DNA from: Nostoc linckia NIES-25
Lineage (GTDB): Bacteria; Cyanobacteriota; Cyanobacteriia; Cyanobacteriales; Nostocaceae
Assembly (NCBI RefSeq): GCF_002368035.1
Contig: NZ_AP018222.1
Span: 5,495,238 to 5,559,237 of the forward strand
Length of the DNA: 64,000 nt
Reading direction: 5' to 3'
The position numbers and the translations under genes are program-made. Below, one piece after another: positions 36,441-45,315 of this stretch (position 1 is its first letter; each line of letters begins with the position of its first letter). Below the pieces are notes generated by a model that was not told the DNA's origin, searched no databases, and saw nothing but the letters and a program-made list of their open reading frames with translations.

Positions 36441-36680
36441 ATGTCGCCAGAAATTCCTGAAGATAATCGCAAAGAAGAAGGTAAATACGATCCTCAAGAT
36501 AACCCTGGAACCCAAACAACGGTACCAACTACAGAAGAAGGTGATACTCCTCTTGATGAAAGATATCGCATGACTGGTCAAGAATCAGGTACAGATACTC
36601 GTCAGGGTGCTGAACCTGAAGCGCCTGGAGGCACTGTTACCGTACCTGGTCTTCCTAATCAAGGAACGGAATCTCGTTAA
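36441..36680 (+). CDS. small acidic disordered protein
   Basis: 79 residues, nearly devoid of hydrophobic amino acids and rich in Glu, Asp, Pro, Thr and Gly (EIPEDNRKEEGKYDPQDNPG; ending GLPNQGTESR). It has no predicted fold or motif. The composition resembles stress-related hydrophilic proteins, which would suit its place among envelope sugar genes in an organism likely to face drying, but this is only an inference. An AAGG-like site precedes the ATG at 36441. Confidence 0.55.
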   Translation: MSPEIPEDNRKEEGKYDPQDNPGTQTTVPTTEEGDTPLDERYRMTGQESGTDTRQGAEPEAPGGTVTVPGLPNQGTESR

Positions 36681-37028
36681 AAAGATTCTTGAATTTAATC
36701 AAGATGAATCTTCATCTTTGCCATTACAACGCTTACTTTTTCTGAAAGTTGCCGCAACTTAACTTAATACTTAGGATCGATCTCTCCAGCTTAAAATTTA
36801 ACTATGAATTTTGAGCTGGCCTGCTTAATTTTGTAAAATACTTTCTGAATATTTAAGTTTATTTAAGTTAACTTTCCTACTGTAAAATTTATTCAGTAGG
36901 TAGACACAATTAAATATAAAATGCCGAACTCCAGAAACTAGATAGGATAAGCCTTCTTCCTTCTTCCTTCTGCCTTCTTCCTTCTACTTAGCTTTACTTG
37001 TAGCGATCGCAATATTTACGGAATTAAA
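36681..37028. other. intergenic spacer before GH43
   Basis: AT-rich, with an agcttaaaatttaac ... gaattttgagct imperfect hairpin near 36789-36818 and a ccttcttccttctgcc tract just before the next gene. No gene seen. Confidence 0.5.
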
Positions 37029-38042
37029 ATGCAAACATATACTAATCCGGTTTACAAAGGTTATTTTGCCGATCCTTTCGTTTGGCAGTACCAGGGAGTA
37101 TATTATGCGATCGGAACTGGTGCAGCAGAAGCAGAAGGAATGGTAGATGAAATAGCGGACGCAGCAAATATTAAATCCAATAACAAATGCGTCTTTCCGC
37201 TGTTACGTTCTTTTGACTTTACGAATTGGGATTTTGTTGGTAACGCACTACTGCGGCCAGATCCCGCCCTTGGTGATAATTTTTGGGCACCGGAAGTTGC
37301 TTACTGTGATGGACAGTTTTATCTCTACTACTCTGTAGGACACGAAGACAAGAATCATCAGTTACGTGTGGCTACAAGCGATACGCCGTTAGGCCCTTAT
37401 CAAGATGTTGGCGAACCGCTTGTAGATCCAAAGTCGTGTCCTTTTGCGATCGATCCCCACCCATTTTGTGATGATGATGGACAGTGGTATTTGTTTTACG
37501 CCCGTGACTTTCTCGATACATCCGATGGAGTGCGTGCTGGTACAGCATTAGTTGTAGACAAACTCCAAACCATGACTAAGCTTGCTGGTGAGGGGAAAGT
37601 CGTTTTGCGGGCGCGGTCTGATTGGCAAAGGTTTTTAGCCAACCGCTTGATGTACGGTGAAATCTATGATTGGCATACTTTAGAAGGCCCCTGCGTTCGC
37701 AAGCATAGAGGTAAATATTACTGCTTTTATAGTGGTGGACGCTGGGAAACTGAGAACTACGGTGTCGATTATGGCGTTGCTGATAACGTGATGGGGCCTT
37801 ACTCCGATGCAGGTAACGAAAACGGGCCGCGGGTGCTAAAGTCTGTTCCGAATTTTGTTAGAGGGCCGGGACATAATTCTATTGTTCTTGGGCTTGATGG
37901 CCGCACTGAGTATCTTGTTTACCATGCTTGGACGCAAAATATGGATATGCGGCAAATCTGCTTAGATATACTCATTTGGACGCCAGAAGGGCCCATTTGC
38001 CAAGGCCCTAGCTGGACGCCGCAGAACATCACCAACGATTGA
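37029..38042 (+). CDS. glycoside hydrolase family 43-like protein
   Basis: 337 residues forming a five-bladed beta-propeller: the catalytic-base Asp lies in YFADPFVWQYQGVYYAIGTG, the pKa-modulating Asp in CPFAIDPHPF, and the acid Glu probably in the GEIYDWHTLEGP segment. GH43 enzymes act on arabinans, xylans or galactans. No signal peptide is visible, so action in the cytoplasm or export by another route must be assumed. It is a single gene on the same strand as the nearby galactose genes; a galactan- or arabinan-type substrate is plausible but unproven. Confidence 0.82.
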   Translation: MQTYTNPVYKGYFADPFVWQYQGVYYAIGTGAAEAEGMVDEIADAANIKSNNKCVFPLLRSFDFTNWDFVGNALLRPDPALGDNFWAPEVAYCDGQFYLYYSVGHEDKNHQLRVATSDTPLGPYQDVGEPLVDPKSCPFAIDPHPFCDDDGQWYLFYARDFLDTSDGVRAGTALVVDKLQTMTKLAGEGKVVLRARSDWQRFLANRLMYGEIYDWHTLEGPCVRKHRGKYYCFYSGGRWETENYGVDYGVADNVMGPYSDAGNENGPRVLKSVPNFVRGPGHNSIVLGLDGRTEYLVYHAWTQNMDMRQICLDILIWTPEGPICQGPSWTPQNITND

Positions 38043-38053
38043 ATTTAGGAATA

Positions 38054-38533
38054 TTAAAGATTTTGCGATACATTAACGTTGCTCACTTTTGCTGGTATGA
38101 CGATACTATAGTAGCCAGCAGCGATCGCTGCTAATGCATTAAGCAAAACATTGGCACCAAACAATGGCATTAAACCGAAAAATGTCTTACCCAATGGCAA
38201 CAATCCGATGATGGCTAGCAACGCATAAGCAACTGTAAAACCACGATTGAATAAACGTGCAGTGCTACTATTGTTGTAAGAAGTAATTCCTAACAATCCT
38301 ACAGCGCAGCGTACAAGGTTATGCAAAAAGTTCGTGGGAATTGCACCAAAGATATAGCCAAAGCCCGCAGAATAAGCGCCAACGGATCGATCGAGTGGAA
38401 CAAAAGACTCGTTCGTTCCTGGCAATGAAACCAAAGCTGGTACAAATCCAGCTAAACCTAAAAGTAAATAAATGATGCCGATCGCTAAAGCAATGTAACG
38501 CTCTATGATTTTTTCCTGGTTAATGTTTTCCAT
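38054..38533 (-). CDS. DUF4383 family membrane protein
   Basis: 159 residues with four hydrophobic helices. The pattern fits DUF4383: a first helix AIGIIYLLLGLAGFVPALV, then NFLHNLVRCAVGLLGI (the family's N-x-x-H-x-x-x-G-xx-G-like core), and two later helices. No known activity. It is convergent with GH43 and ends 11 nt from it. ATG at 38533 is preceded by ATAAAAAAG. Confidence 0.75.
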   Translation of the reverse strand: MENINQEKIIERYIALAIGIIYLLLGLAGFVPALVSLPGTNESFVPLDRSVGAYSAGFGYIFGAIPTNFLHNLVRCAVGLLGITSYNNSSTARLFNRGFTVAYALLAIIGLLPLGKTFFGLMPLFGANVLLNALAAIAAGYYSIVIPAKVSNVNVSQNL

Positions 38534-39316
38534 CTTTTTTATCCTGTGAAATCTGAGATATTTATAAACTAGTAGCTGAATCTATTGCTTCTATTAAAAA
38601 ATAGATTTAGATACTAGCTATTTAACTGTCTAAGTGCAATATTTATCATGAAATTTAGGATTGCACTTTATGAATTTAAAACAGTAATGCTAATGTTATA
38701 GCTTATAGAAGAAATCCGATTCTCTGTCACAGGTTTGAATGTATTCTCTGCCAATACTTTTAAGTTGAACTTAAAGTTTTTTTCACTTAAAATCACAATT
38801 TAAATTAAAAAATAAATAGATACTTTAGAGCAAAAATATATAAGTATACAAGTTTGAATCTAGCAATCCTAAATCATTCGTGAGAAACAAGATCCCCGAT
38901 TTCTTTGATAAATAGGGGATCTAAACACCGCGAATCAAAATTTGCTAATCATTGTTAATAACAAAAAGCAACATAATAGCATAGCTTTTAAATATAATTC
39001 TTGCAGAAGTCGGTAAAAAGCTAAGGTTTAAGAGGTAAAGAGATAACAAAAAACCTTACCTAAATTGAATGCAGTGCCTATTTTATTTGAGAAATGTTCA
39101 GAAAAAGGCGATCGCTTCCTAGAGTGTCATCATTAGAAGCGATCGCTTGAGGTCTATTAATGCGATAGAAGTATTTTATGCATTATCAAAAGCTTTTTCA
39201 CCTACCTAAGGCATATCACTAGATTAAGATTTATAATACTTTTTTGCAAACAAAACAAAAATTAAATGAAATTATTTTATTTACTATTATGGTTAGTAAA
39301 ATAATTATTAAAATAT

Positions 39317-39449
39317 TATATAGGACTCATATTTGATTTTTGAAATATACGTAGGGGAGCCAGCCGTATGGGCGGGTTTCCCTCCGCAACGCACTGGCTC
39401 CCCTACAGATACTGAGATTTTTTCAGAAATCAAATCGGACTCCTATATA
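39317..39449. mobile_element. MITE with tatataggactc ends
   Basis: Inverted ends tatataggactcatatttg and its near complement (caaatcggactcctatata) around a core of gtaggggagccag ... ctggctcccctac. A lone left end with the same sequence (gggattcatatttgattttt) lies at 19161-19190 beside the MITE array. Confidence 0.7.
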
Positions 39450-39484
39450 TCTTAAGTAATAAATTAACCTAATTTTTTTATAAA

Positions 39485-39575
39485 CAGGACTTACGCAAAA
39501 GATAATGAAAGTAGCGGTAATTGATGAATTACCGCTACACAAAAATAAGCTTTTTGGTCACATCTTGCGTAAGTT
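39485..39575. mobile_element. 94-bp MITE, copy 3, damaged right end
   Basis: Keeps caggacttacgcaaaagata and the tagcggtaattgatgaatta core, but the right end stops at ttgcgtaagt, missing cctg. Confidence 0.75.
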
Positions 39576-40009
39576 ATAACAAAGAGAAGGCGGTTCGATA
39601 GTTTTCATAACTCAAGTAGGATTGCTATATTAATTATTTACATTTATTGTGTATGAAAACGAACAGACAAGAAAGAATTATACTTATATAATTTAGCTAA
39701 AAATAAAATTTATTGTTACATAACTTAATATTTTTTTGATTTCATTTAGATAAAAATCTAGTACTCAGGACTTAATAAAGAAAGTAATTTTATATTTATT
39801 TGGATAGATGATAGAGTAATAAATAAAACAGTATTTTACTGTTAATGCAGCTGCAACAAACGTATTGATTTTAACGATTTGATATAAAAAGACGCCAAAA
39901 AAATATCTTGCCAGCTTTCATCTGGAAGTGAATTTTACCCTGCATTGAAAAGAAAACGTATTAGCGATTGGCTAGTTCAGAATTAATAATTTAAATAAAG
40001 AGAGAATCT

Positions 40010-42448
40010 ATGACAAGTGAAAAAGCTAAAGTCAAAAACAACGGTACTAGCAATATTATTGCGCCAAAACAGCGTAAAACAAAGCGATCGCAGCTAGACG
40101 AAATGCAATCATCAAGTGCATCGCTGCGGAATTTAGCTTCGTCTCATAAAAAAGTTCAATCAACAGAAAGCTTTAAAGATACGCCTGATATAGTTTGCTT
40201 ATCTCACTTGCGTTGGAATTTCGTTTATCAAAGACCACAACATCTACTTAGTCGTTGCGCTCAAGGAAAGCGAGTCTTCTTTATTGAGGAGCCAATATTC
40301 TCCGAAGAACCCTTGAAAAGATTGGACATCAACGAAGATTCTAGTGGAGTAGTTGTGGTTGTGCCACATCTACCACAAGGTCTAAGTGAAGAAACAATCA
40401 ACGCAGATTTACAACTACTAATTGATAGTTTCTTTACAGAGCATAATATCAACAAATACATTTGTTGGTATTACACACCAATGGCGATCGCTTTTACCCG
40501 CCACTTGCAACCCCAAGCTGTGGTGTACGATTGCATGGATGAGTTATCTGCATTCAAAGGAGCATCGCCCACTTTAAAGAATTACGAAGCCGAACTATTC
40601 CGGCGTGCAGACTTAGTATTTACAGGAGGGCAAAGCCTTTACGAGAGTAAAGTTAACCAACACCCCAACGTTTATGCCTTCCCCAGCAGTGTAGATGTCC
40701 CCCACTTTGGCCAAGCCAGAAATCTTCAAGAACCAGCAGATCAAGCTCATATTCCCCATCCTCGCCTGGGATTCTTTGGCGTAATTGACGAACGCATGGA
40801 TATCGAACTGCTTGCTGGTATTGCCGAAGCACGTCCCGACTGGCATTTAGTAATTATCGGGCCAGTTGTCAAAATCGATCCGGCAGCTTTACCACACCAT
40901 GAAAATATCCATTATCTCGGTGGCAGAGATTATAAACAGCTACCTACATATTTAGCCGGGTGGGACTTAGCAATGTTGCCGTTTGCGCGTAATGAGTCAA
41001 CACGCTTTATTAGCCCTACAAAAACTCCAGAGTATCTTGCCGCAGGAAGGCCCGTAGTATCTACCTCAATTCGCGATGTGGTGCGCCCTTACGGAGAGTC
41101 CAAGCTAGTGCGAATTGCAGATACAGTTTCTGAATTTGTTGTCGCTGCCGAACAGGCAATGCAAGAAGACACCCCAGCCTCAGAATGGTTGAGTCGAGTA
41201 GATACCTTTTTAGAAAAAATTTCTTGGGATCGTACTTGGGCATCAATGATGAAGTTGATTGACTCCGCCATTGCAGCCCGCGATAGTGAAGACAAAGCTC
41301 ATTCCAAAGGTGCCGTAGGTAAGCAAGCACCAAATATAATCACTAGAGATTATGTCTTCGATTATTTAGTCGTCGGTGCTGGTTTCTCTGGTAGCGTCAT
41401 TGCCGAACGTTTGGCAACTCAGTCTGGTAAGAAAGTGCTGGTTGTAGACAAGCGCAACCATATCGGCGGCAATGCCTACGACCATTATGACGAACATGGC
41501 ATTCTCGTTCATAGATACGGCCCCCACATCTTTCACACCAACTCCCGCGAAGTCTTTGAATATCTCTCACGTTTTACTAAGTGGCGGTCTTACGAACATC
41601 GCGTCCTTGCCAGTGTAGACGGGCAACTTGTTCCTATTCCTATCAACCTCGACACCATTAACAAACTGTATGGTATGAACCTCAATTCATTTGAGGTCGA
41701 AGAGTTTTACAAATCCCTTGCCGAACCAGTAGAAAACATCCGCACTAGTGAGGATGTGGTAATAAGTAAAGTTGGTCGAGTACTGTATGAAAAATTTTTC
41801 CGAGGTTACACGCGCAAGCAATGGGGACTTGACCCATCTGAACTTGATAGATCGGTAATTGCCAGAATACCTACTCGCACCAATCGCGACGATCGCTATT
41901 TTACCGATACTTACCAGGCAATGCCACTGCACGGCTTTACCCGGATGTTCGAGAATATGCTTAATCATCCGAACATCAAGGTAATGCTCAATACCGATTA
42001 TCAAGAAATCCAAAAAGCGATACCTTGCCGCGAGATGGTTTATAGCGGCCCTGTTGACGAATTCTTTGATTATCGTTATGGAAAACTACCATATCGTTCC
42101 CTCGATTTCAAACATGAGACACACAACACCAGCGTGTTTCAAACAGCGCCAGTAATCAATTATCCCAACGAACATCTTTATACTCGTGTGACAGAGTTTA
42201 AATACTTAACTGGTCAGGAACACTCTAAAACAAGTATTGTTTACGAGTTTCCGAAAGCTGAGGGAGACCCTTATTATCCCGTACCGCGTCCGGAAAATAA
42301 CGAAATGTACAAGCAGTATAAGGCATTATCTGATACAACAGCAGGAGTATATTTTGTGGGACGGCTAGCAACCTACAAGTATTACAACATGGATCAATGT
42401 GTTGCTCAAGCTCTGTCTGTGTACAAACAAATTGGGGTTAAGGTTTAA
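40010..42448 (+). CDS. glycosyltransferase fused to UDP-galactopyranose mutase
   Basis: 812 residues. After a polar leader (1-60), a GT-B glycosyltransferase part (about 60-405) starts DIVCLSHLRWNFVYQRPQHL and has the acceptor-end motif PTKTPEYLAAGRPVV. A mutase (about 445-812) follows with the FAD site LVVGAGFSGSVIAERLA, RNHIGGNAYDHYDEHG and HRYGPHIFHTN, typical of Glf. UGM turns UDP-galactopyranose into UDP-galactofuranose with reduced FAD. Having a transferase on the same chain suggests direct channelling into a Galf-containing glycan. The gene is alone on its mRNA after a long leader; GalE at 45.3 kb would supply UDP-Gal. Confidence 0.92.
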   Translation: MTSEKAKVKNNGTSNIIAPKQRKTKRSQLDEMQSSSASLRNLASSHKKVQSTESFKDTPDIVCLSHLRWNFVYQRPQHLLSRCAQGKRVFFIEEPIFSEEPLKRLDINEDSSGVVVVVPHLPQGLSEETINADLQLLIDSFFTEHNINKYICWYYTPMAIAFTRHLQPQAVVYDCMDELSAFKGASPTLKNYEAELFRRADLVFTGGQSLYESKVNQHPNVYAFPSSVDVPHFGQARNLQEPADQAHIPHPRLGFFGVIDERMDIELLAGIAEARPDWHLVIIGPVVKIDPAALPHHENIHYLGGRDYKQLPTYLAGWDLAMLPFARNESTRFISPTKTPEYLAAGRPVVSTSIRDVVRPYGESKLVRIADTVSEFVVAAEQAMQEDTPASEWLSRVDTFLEKISWDRTWASMMKLIDSAIAARDSEDKAHSKGAVGKQAPNIITRDYVFDYLVVGAGFSGSVIAERLATQSGKKVLVVDKRNHIGGNAYDHYDEHGILVHRYGPHIFHTNSREVFEYLSRFTKWRSYEHRVLASVDGQLVPIPINLDTINKLYGMNLNSFEVEEFYKSLAEPVENIRTSEDVVISKVGRVLYEKFFRGYTRKQWGLDPSELDRSVIARIPTRTNRDDRYFTDTYQAMPLHGFTRMFENMLNHPNIKVMLNTDYQEIQKAIPCREMVYSGPVDEFFDYRYGKLPYRSLDFKHETHNTSVFQTAPVINYPNEHLYTRVTEFKYLTGQEHSKTSIVYEFPKAEGDPYYPVPRPENNEMYKQYKALSDTTAGVYFVGRLATYKYYNMDQCVAQALSVYKQIGVKV

Positions 42449-42469
42449 AGAGAAGAATTCAGAATTCAG

Positions 42470-42603
42470 TAGTGGCGTGGCAAGCTTAAAATGCTGCATA
42501 AAATTTAGCTCTTGTGGGGTGGGCATCCTGCCCGCCCGGACGGGTGAGGACACCCATCCCACAATAAAATTTATTGCAAGATTTTAGTCTTGCCACGCCA
42601 GTA
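42470..42603. mobile_element. IS630-related MITE
   Basis: Left end tagtggcgtggcaagcttaa, right end attttagtcttgccacgcca, hairpin core gtggggtgggcatcctgccc. It is followed without a gap by a gtagggtgcgtta element. Confidence 0.85.
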
Positions 42604-42678
42604 GGGTGCGTTATGACTCATGTCCTAACGCACCGAAAATCTGGGATGGTGCGTTAGCCTTCGGCGTAACACACCCTA
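42602..42678. repeat. gtagggtgcgtta palindromic element, copy
   Basis: Starts tagggtgcgttatgact, ends cgtaacacaccctaca, with a cctaacgcacc / ggtgcgttag palindrome inside. It abuts the MITE on its left. Confidence 0.75.
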
Positions 42679-42728
42679 CAAAACTCTACCTTTCTTGATA
42701 AATAAAATATCAGCTTGAGTTGTAAATT

Positions 42729-44939
42729 ATGACTTCTGCTTTCAACTCGATGCTCAACACTCCTGAATCAAAGCTTCCTTTAGAAGTGTGGGCTGGTGTA
42801 GAGTGTACGGTTAATCGCGTGGGCAAAGAGTATTTTGACCAGTTGGAACGCAACGGTCATGCAAGGCGCTTGGATGACCTAGATCTATTCGCACAACTTG
42901 GTATACAGGCCATCCGTTATCCAGTGCTGTGGGAACGGACAGCGCCGGATGGCTTGGAGAATGCTGATTGGTCGTGGGTAGATGAACGGCTGGAACGCTT
43001 GCGCGAACTTGGTATTCGTCCGATTGTGGGATTAGTGCATCACGGCAGCGGACCCCGTGATACTAGCTTGGTAGACCCTGAATTTCCTGAGAAACTAGCG
43101 GTGTTTGCTGGTGCGGTTGCAAAACGATATCCTTGGATAACACATTACACACCGATAAACGAGCCACTAACTACAGCACGATTCAGTGGGATGTACGGTC
43201 ACTGGTATCCTCACGGCCGGGACGATTTGACTTTTGCCCGCGCTTTGTTAGGGGAGTGTAAAGCGATCGCTCTTTCGATGCAAGCAATCCGCCAAGTCAA
43301 CCCCAACGCTTTGCTGGTACAAACAGAGGATTTAGCCAAGATTTACAGTACGCCAAAACTAGCTTATCAAGCAGAATTTGAAAACGAGCGCCGCTGGTTG
43401 AGTTTTGATTTATTATGCGGTCGAGTCAACCCAACTCATCCCATTTGGGATTACTTGCTAAGATGCGGCATTGAAGAGGCTGAATTTGAATTCTTTTTGC
43501 AAAATCCTTGTCCGCCTGACATTCTCGGTGTCAACCATTATCTGACGAGCGATCGCTTTTTAGATGAAAACCTAGAAAACTATCCCGCTTGGACGCATGG
43601 TGGTAATGGTCGGGACAAATATGCAGACGTAGAAGCTGTACGAGTTTGTGCTGAGGGTTTGGCAGGGCCGCGGGCATTGCTGAAAGAGACATGGGAACGC
43701 TATCAGCTGCCCATTGCTGTCACTGAAGTTCACCTGAGTTGCACCCGTGAGGAACAACTACGCTGGCTCAATGAAGTGTGGAATGCAGCCCAAGAATTAC
43801 GAGACGAAGGCGCAGACATTCGTGCTGTAACTGCTTGGTCGCTTCTGGGCAGTTACGATTGGAATAGTTTAGTCACTCGCTCCGCAGGATACTACGAACC
43901 AGGCGTGTTCGATTTGCGCTCTCCACGTCCGAGACAAACAGCGATCGCCAAGATGGTGCGAGGTTTAGCCGCTGGGCATAAACCTAATCATCCACTACTT
44001 GACATACCAGGATGGTGGCGTCGGCAAGAACGCCTATTATACCCAGCCGTCAGTTGTCTCTCATCTCCCCCTGCTCCCCCGCTCCCCCGCTCCCCTGCCT
44101 CTTCCCGTCCCTTGGCAATTGTTGGAGCCACAGGAACTTTAGGCAAGGCTTTTGCTCGGTTGTGTGAAGTGCGAGGAATTCCATATCGCTTGCTGACACG
44201 GAAAGATATGGACATTGCCAATTCTGCTTCCGTCAATAAAGTACTTGCCGAGTTGCAACCGTGGGCAGTTGTGAACGCAGCAGGATACGTGCGGGTGGAC
44301 GATGCAGAACGCGAACCCGATATTTGCTTAAAGGCGAACGCTGAAGGGCCAGCGATTTTGGCTAGTGCTTGCGCTCAACATAACGTCGGACTGCTAACTT
44401 TTTCTTCAGATTTGGTATTCGATGGTACTGAATCGAATCCTTATGTGGAAACTGATACCGTTGCGCCCCTGAATGTATATGGATGTAGCAAAGTTTTGGC
44501 CGAAAAACTGGTGTTGCGGGCTAATCCTGCATCGCTAGTGATTCGCACCAGCGCATTTTTCGGGCCGTGGGACGACTATAACTTTGTCACCATCGCCCTA
44601 CGCGAGCTGAGTGCTGGAAACACTTTTATCGCCGCCGAAGATGCGATCGTTTCGCCTACTTATGTACCAGATCTTGTCCACGCCAGCCTCGATTTATTGA
44701 TTGATGGCGAGAACGGTTTATGGCATTTGGCTAACAAAAGTGCTGTTGCTTGGGCTGACTTAGCACGATTGGCAGCAAAAAAAGCAGGTGTGAGTGTGAA
44801 AAGCTTGGTTTCTCTACCTACGCAAGAACTTGGTTGGATTGCTACCCGCCCAGTTTACAGCGTTCTCGGTAGCGATCGCGGTGAATTAATGCCACATCTT
44901 GACAGTGCTATTTCTCGCTATTTGAAAGAAAGAAGTTAG
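42729..44939 (+). CDS. GH1-type glycosidase fused to dTDP-4-dehydrorhamnose reductase-like domain
   Basis: 736 residues. The N-terminal half (about 15-425) is a GH1/clan-A barrel with acid/base Glu in YTPINEPLTTARFSG and the nucleophile Glu in LPIAVTEVHLS (the usual TENG reads TEVH). The C-terminal half (about 455-735) is an RmlD-like short-chain dehydrogenase: LAIVGATGTLGKAFARL, VVNAAGYVRVDDAE, the catalytic Y-x-x-x-K in VYGCSKVLAEK. Between them is a Ser/Pro linker (about 440-458) translated from a ctcccccgctccc-type tract. One protein that hydrolyses a glycoside and reduces a nucleotide sugar is unusual. It follows the Galf gene and precedes galE. Both halves look active. Confidence 0.88.
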   Translation: MTSAFNSMLNTPESKLPLEVWAGVECTVNRVGKEYFDQLERNGHARRLDDLDLFAQLGIQAIRYPVLWERTAPDGLENADWSWVDERLERLRELGIRPIVGLVHHGSGPRDTSLVDPEFPEKLAVFAGAVAKRYPWITHYTPINEPLTTARFSGMYGHWYPHGRDDLTFARALLGECKAIALSMQAIRQVNPNALLVQTEDLAKIYSTPKLAYQAEFENERRWLSFDLLCGRVNPTHPIWDYLLRCGIEEAEFEFFLQNPCPPDILGVNHYLTSDRFLDENLENYPAWTHGGNGRDKYADVEAVRVCAEGLAGPRALLKETWERYQLPIAVTEVHLSCTREEQLRWLNEVWNAAQELRDEGADIRAVTAWSLLGSYDWNSLVTRSAGYYEPGVFDLRSPRPRQTAIAKMVRGLAAGHKPNHPLLDIPGWWRRQERLLYPAVSCLSSPPAPPLPRSPASSRPLAIVGATGTLGKAFARLCEVRGIPYRLLTRKDMDIANSASVNKVLAELQPWAVVNAAGYVRVDDAEREPDICLKANAEGPAILASACAQHNVGLLTFSSDLVFDGTESNPYVETDTVAPLNVYGCSKVLAEKLVLRANPASLVIRTSAFFGPWDDYNFVTIALRELSAGNTFIAAEDAIVSPTYVPDLVHASLDLLIDGENGLWHLANKSAVAWADLARLAAKKAGVSVKSLVSLPTQELGWIATRPVYSVLGSDRGELMPHLDSAISRYLKERS

Positions 44940-45062
44940 TACTTATTTGCCACAGCTACCAATCCACAATCCTTAGCTACTATGGCGTATTTTCAAATTA
45001 GTCCTTTAGCTTCCTAATTTTTTAGATCCCCCCAACCCCCCTTAAAAAGGGGGGCTAAGAAG

Positions 45063-45207
45063 CAATACAGATAATTGGAGGTTGGGTTGTAGCTTGCTTC
45101 CCCGTAGGGGTACGAAGTGAAACCCAACAAACCCCGGAAATGTTGGGTTTCGTTCCTCAACCCAACCTACGCAGCTTAAGGTTTTTGGCACTAACTGAAC
45201 TGTATTG
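45063..45207. mobile_element. MITE with caatacag ends, copy 3
   Basis: Starts caatacagataattggagg, ends ctaactgaactgtattg. It contains cccaacaaacc ... cctcaacccaacctacgc as in copy 1, and a gcttgcttccccgtaggggt insertion that also appears inside the kinase gene near 57580. Confidence 0.75.
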
Positions 45208-45315
45208 CCTTAAAAAGCAGGGCTAAGAACTCTTAAAGTCCCCCTTTTTAAGGGGGATTTAGGGGGATCTAGACTTTTAAAACACCCCACAATCCCCAAT
45301 CCCCAGTCCCCTATT

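Larger units (their letters stand above)
38534..40009. other. 1.48-kb AT-rich intergenic region with MITEs
   Basis: Carries a gatccccgatttc hairpin near 38890-38920, a HIP1 pair facing each other (gcgatcgcttc / gaagcgatcgc, 39108-39147), a MITE at 39317-39449 and a degraded 94-bp MITE at 39485-39575. The rest is AT-rich and has no credible coding frame. It is the leader of the glycosyltransferase-mutase gene. Confidence 0.55.

Noticed and set aside
38534..40009. Possible hidden gene in the 1.48-kb gap
   Set aside because: AT-rich with frequent stops in all frames; only MITEs and hairpins could be supported.
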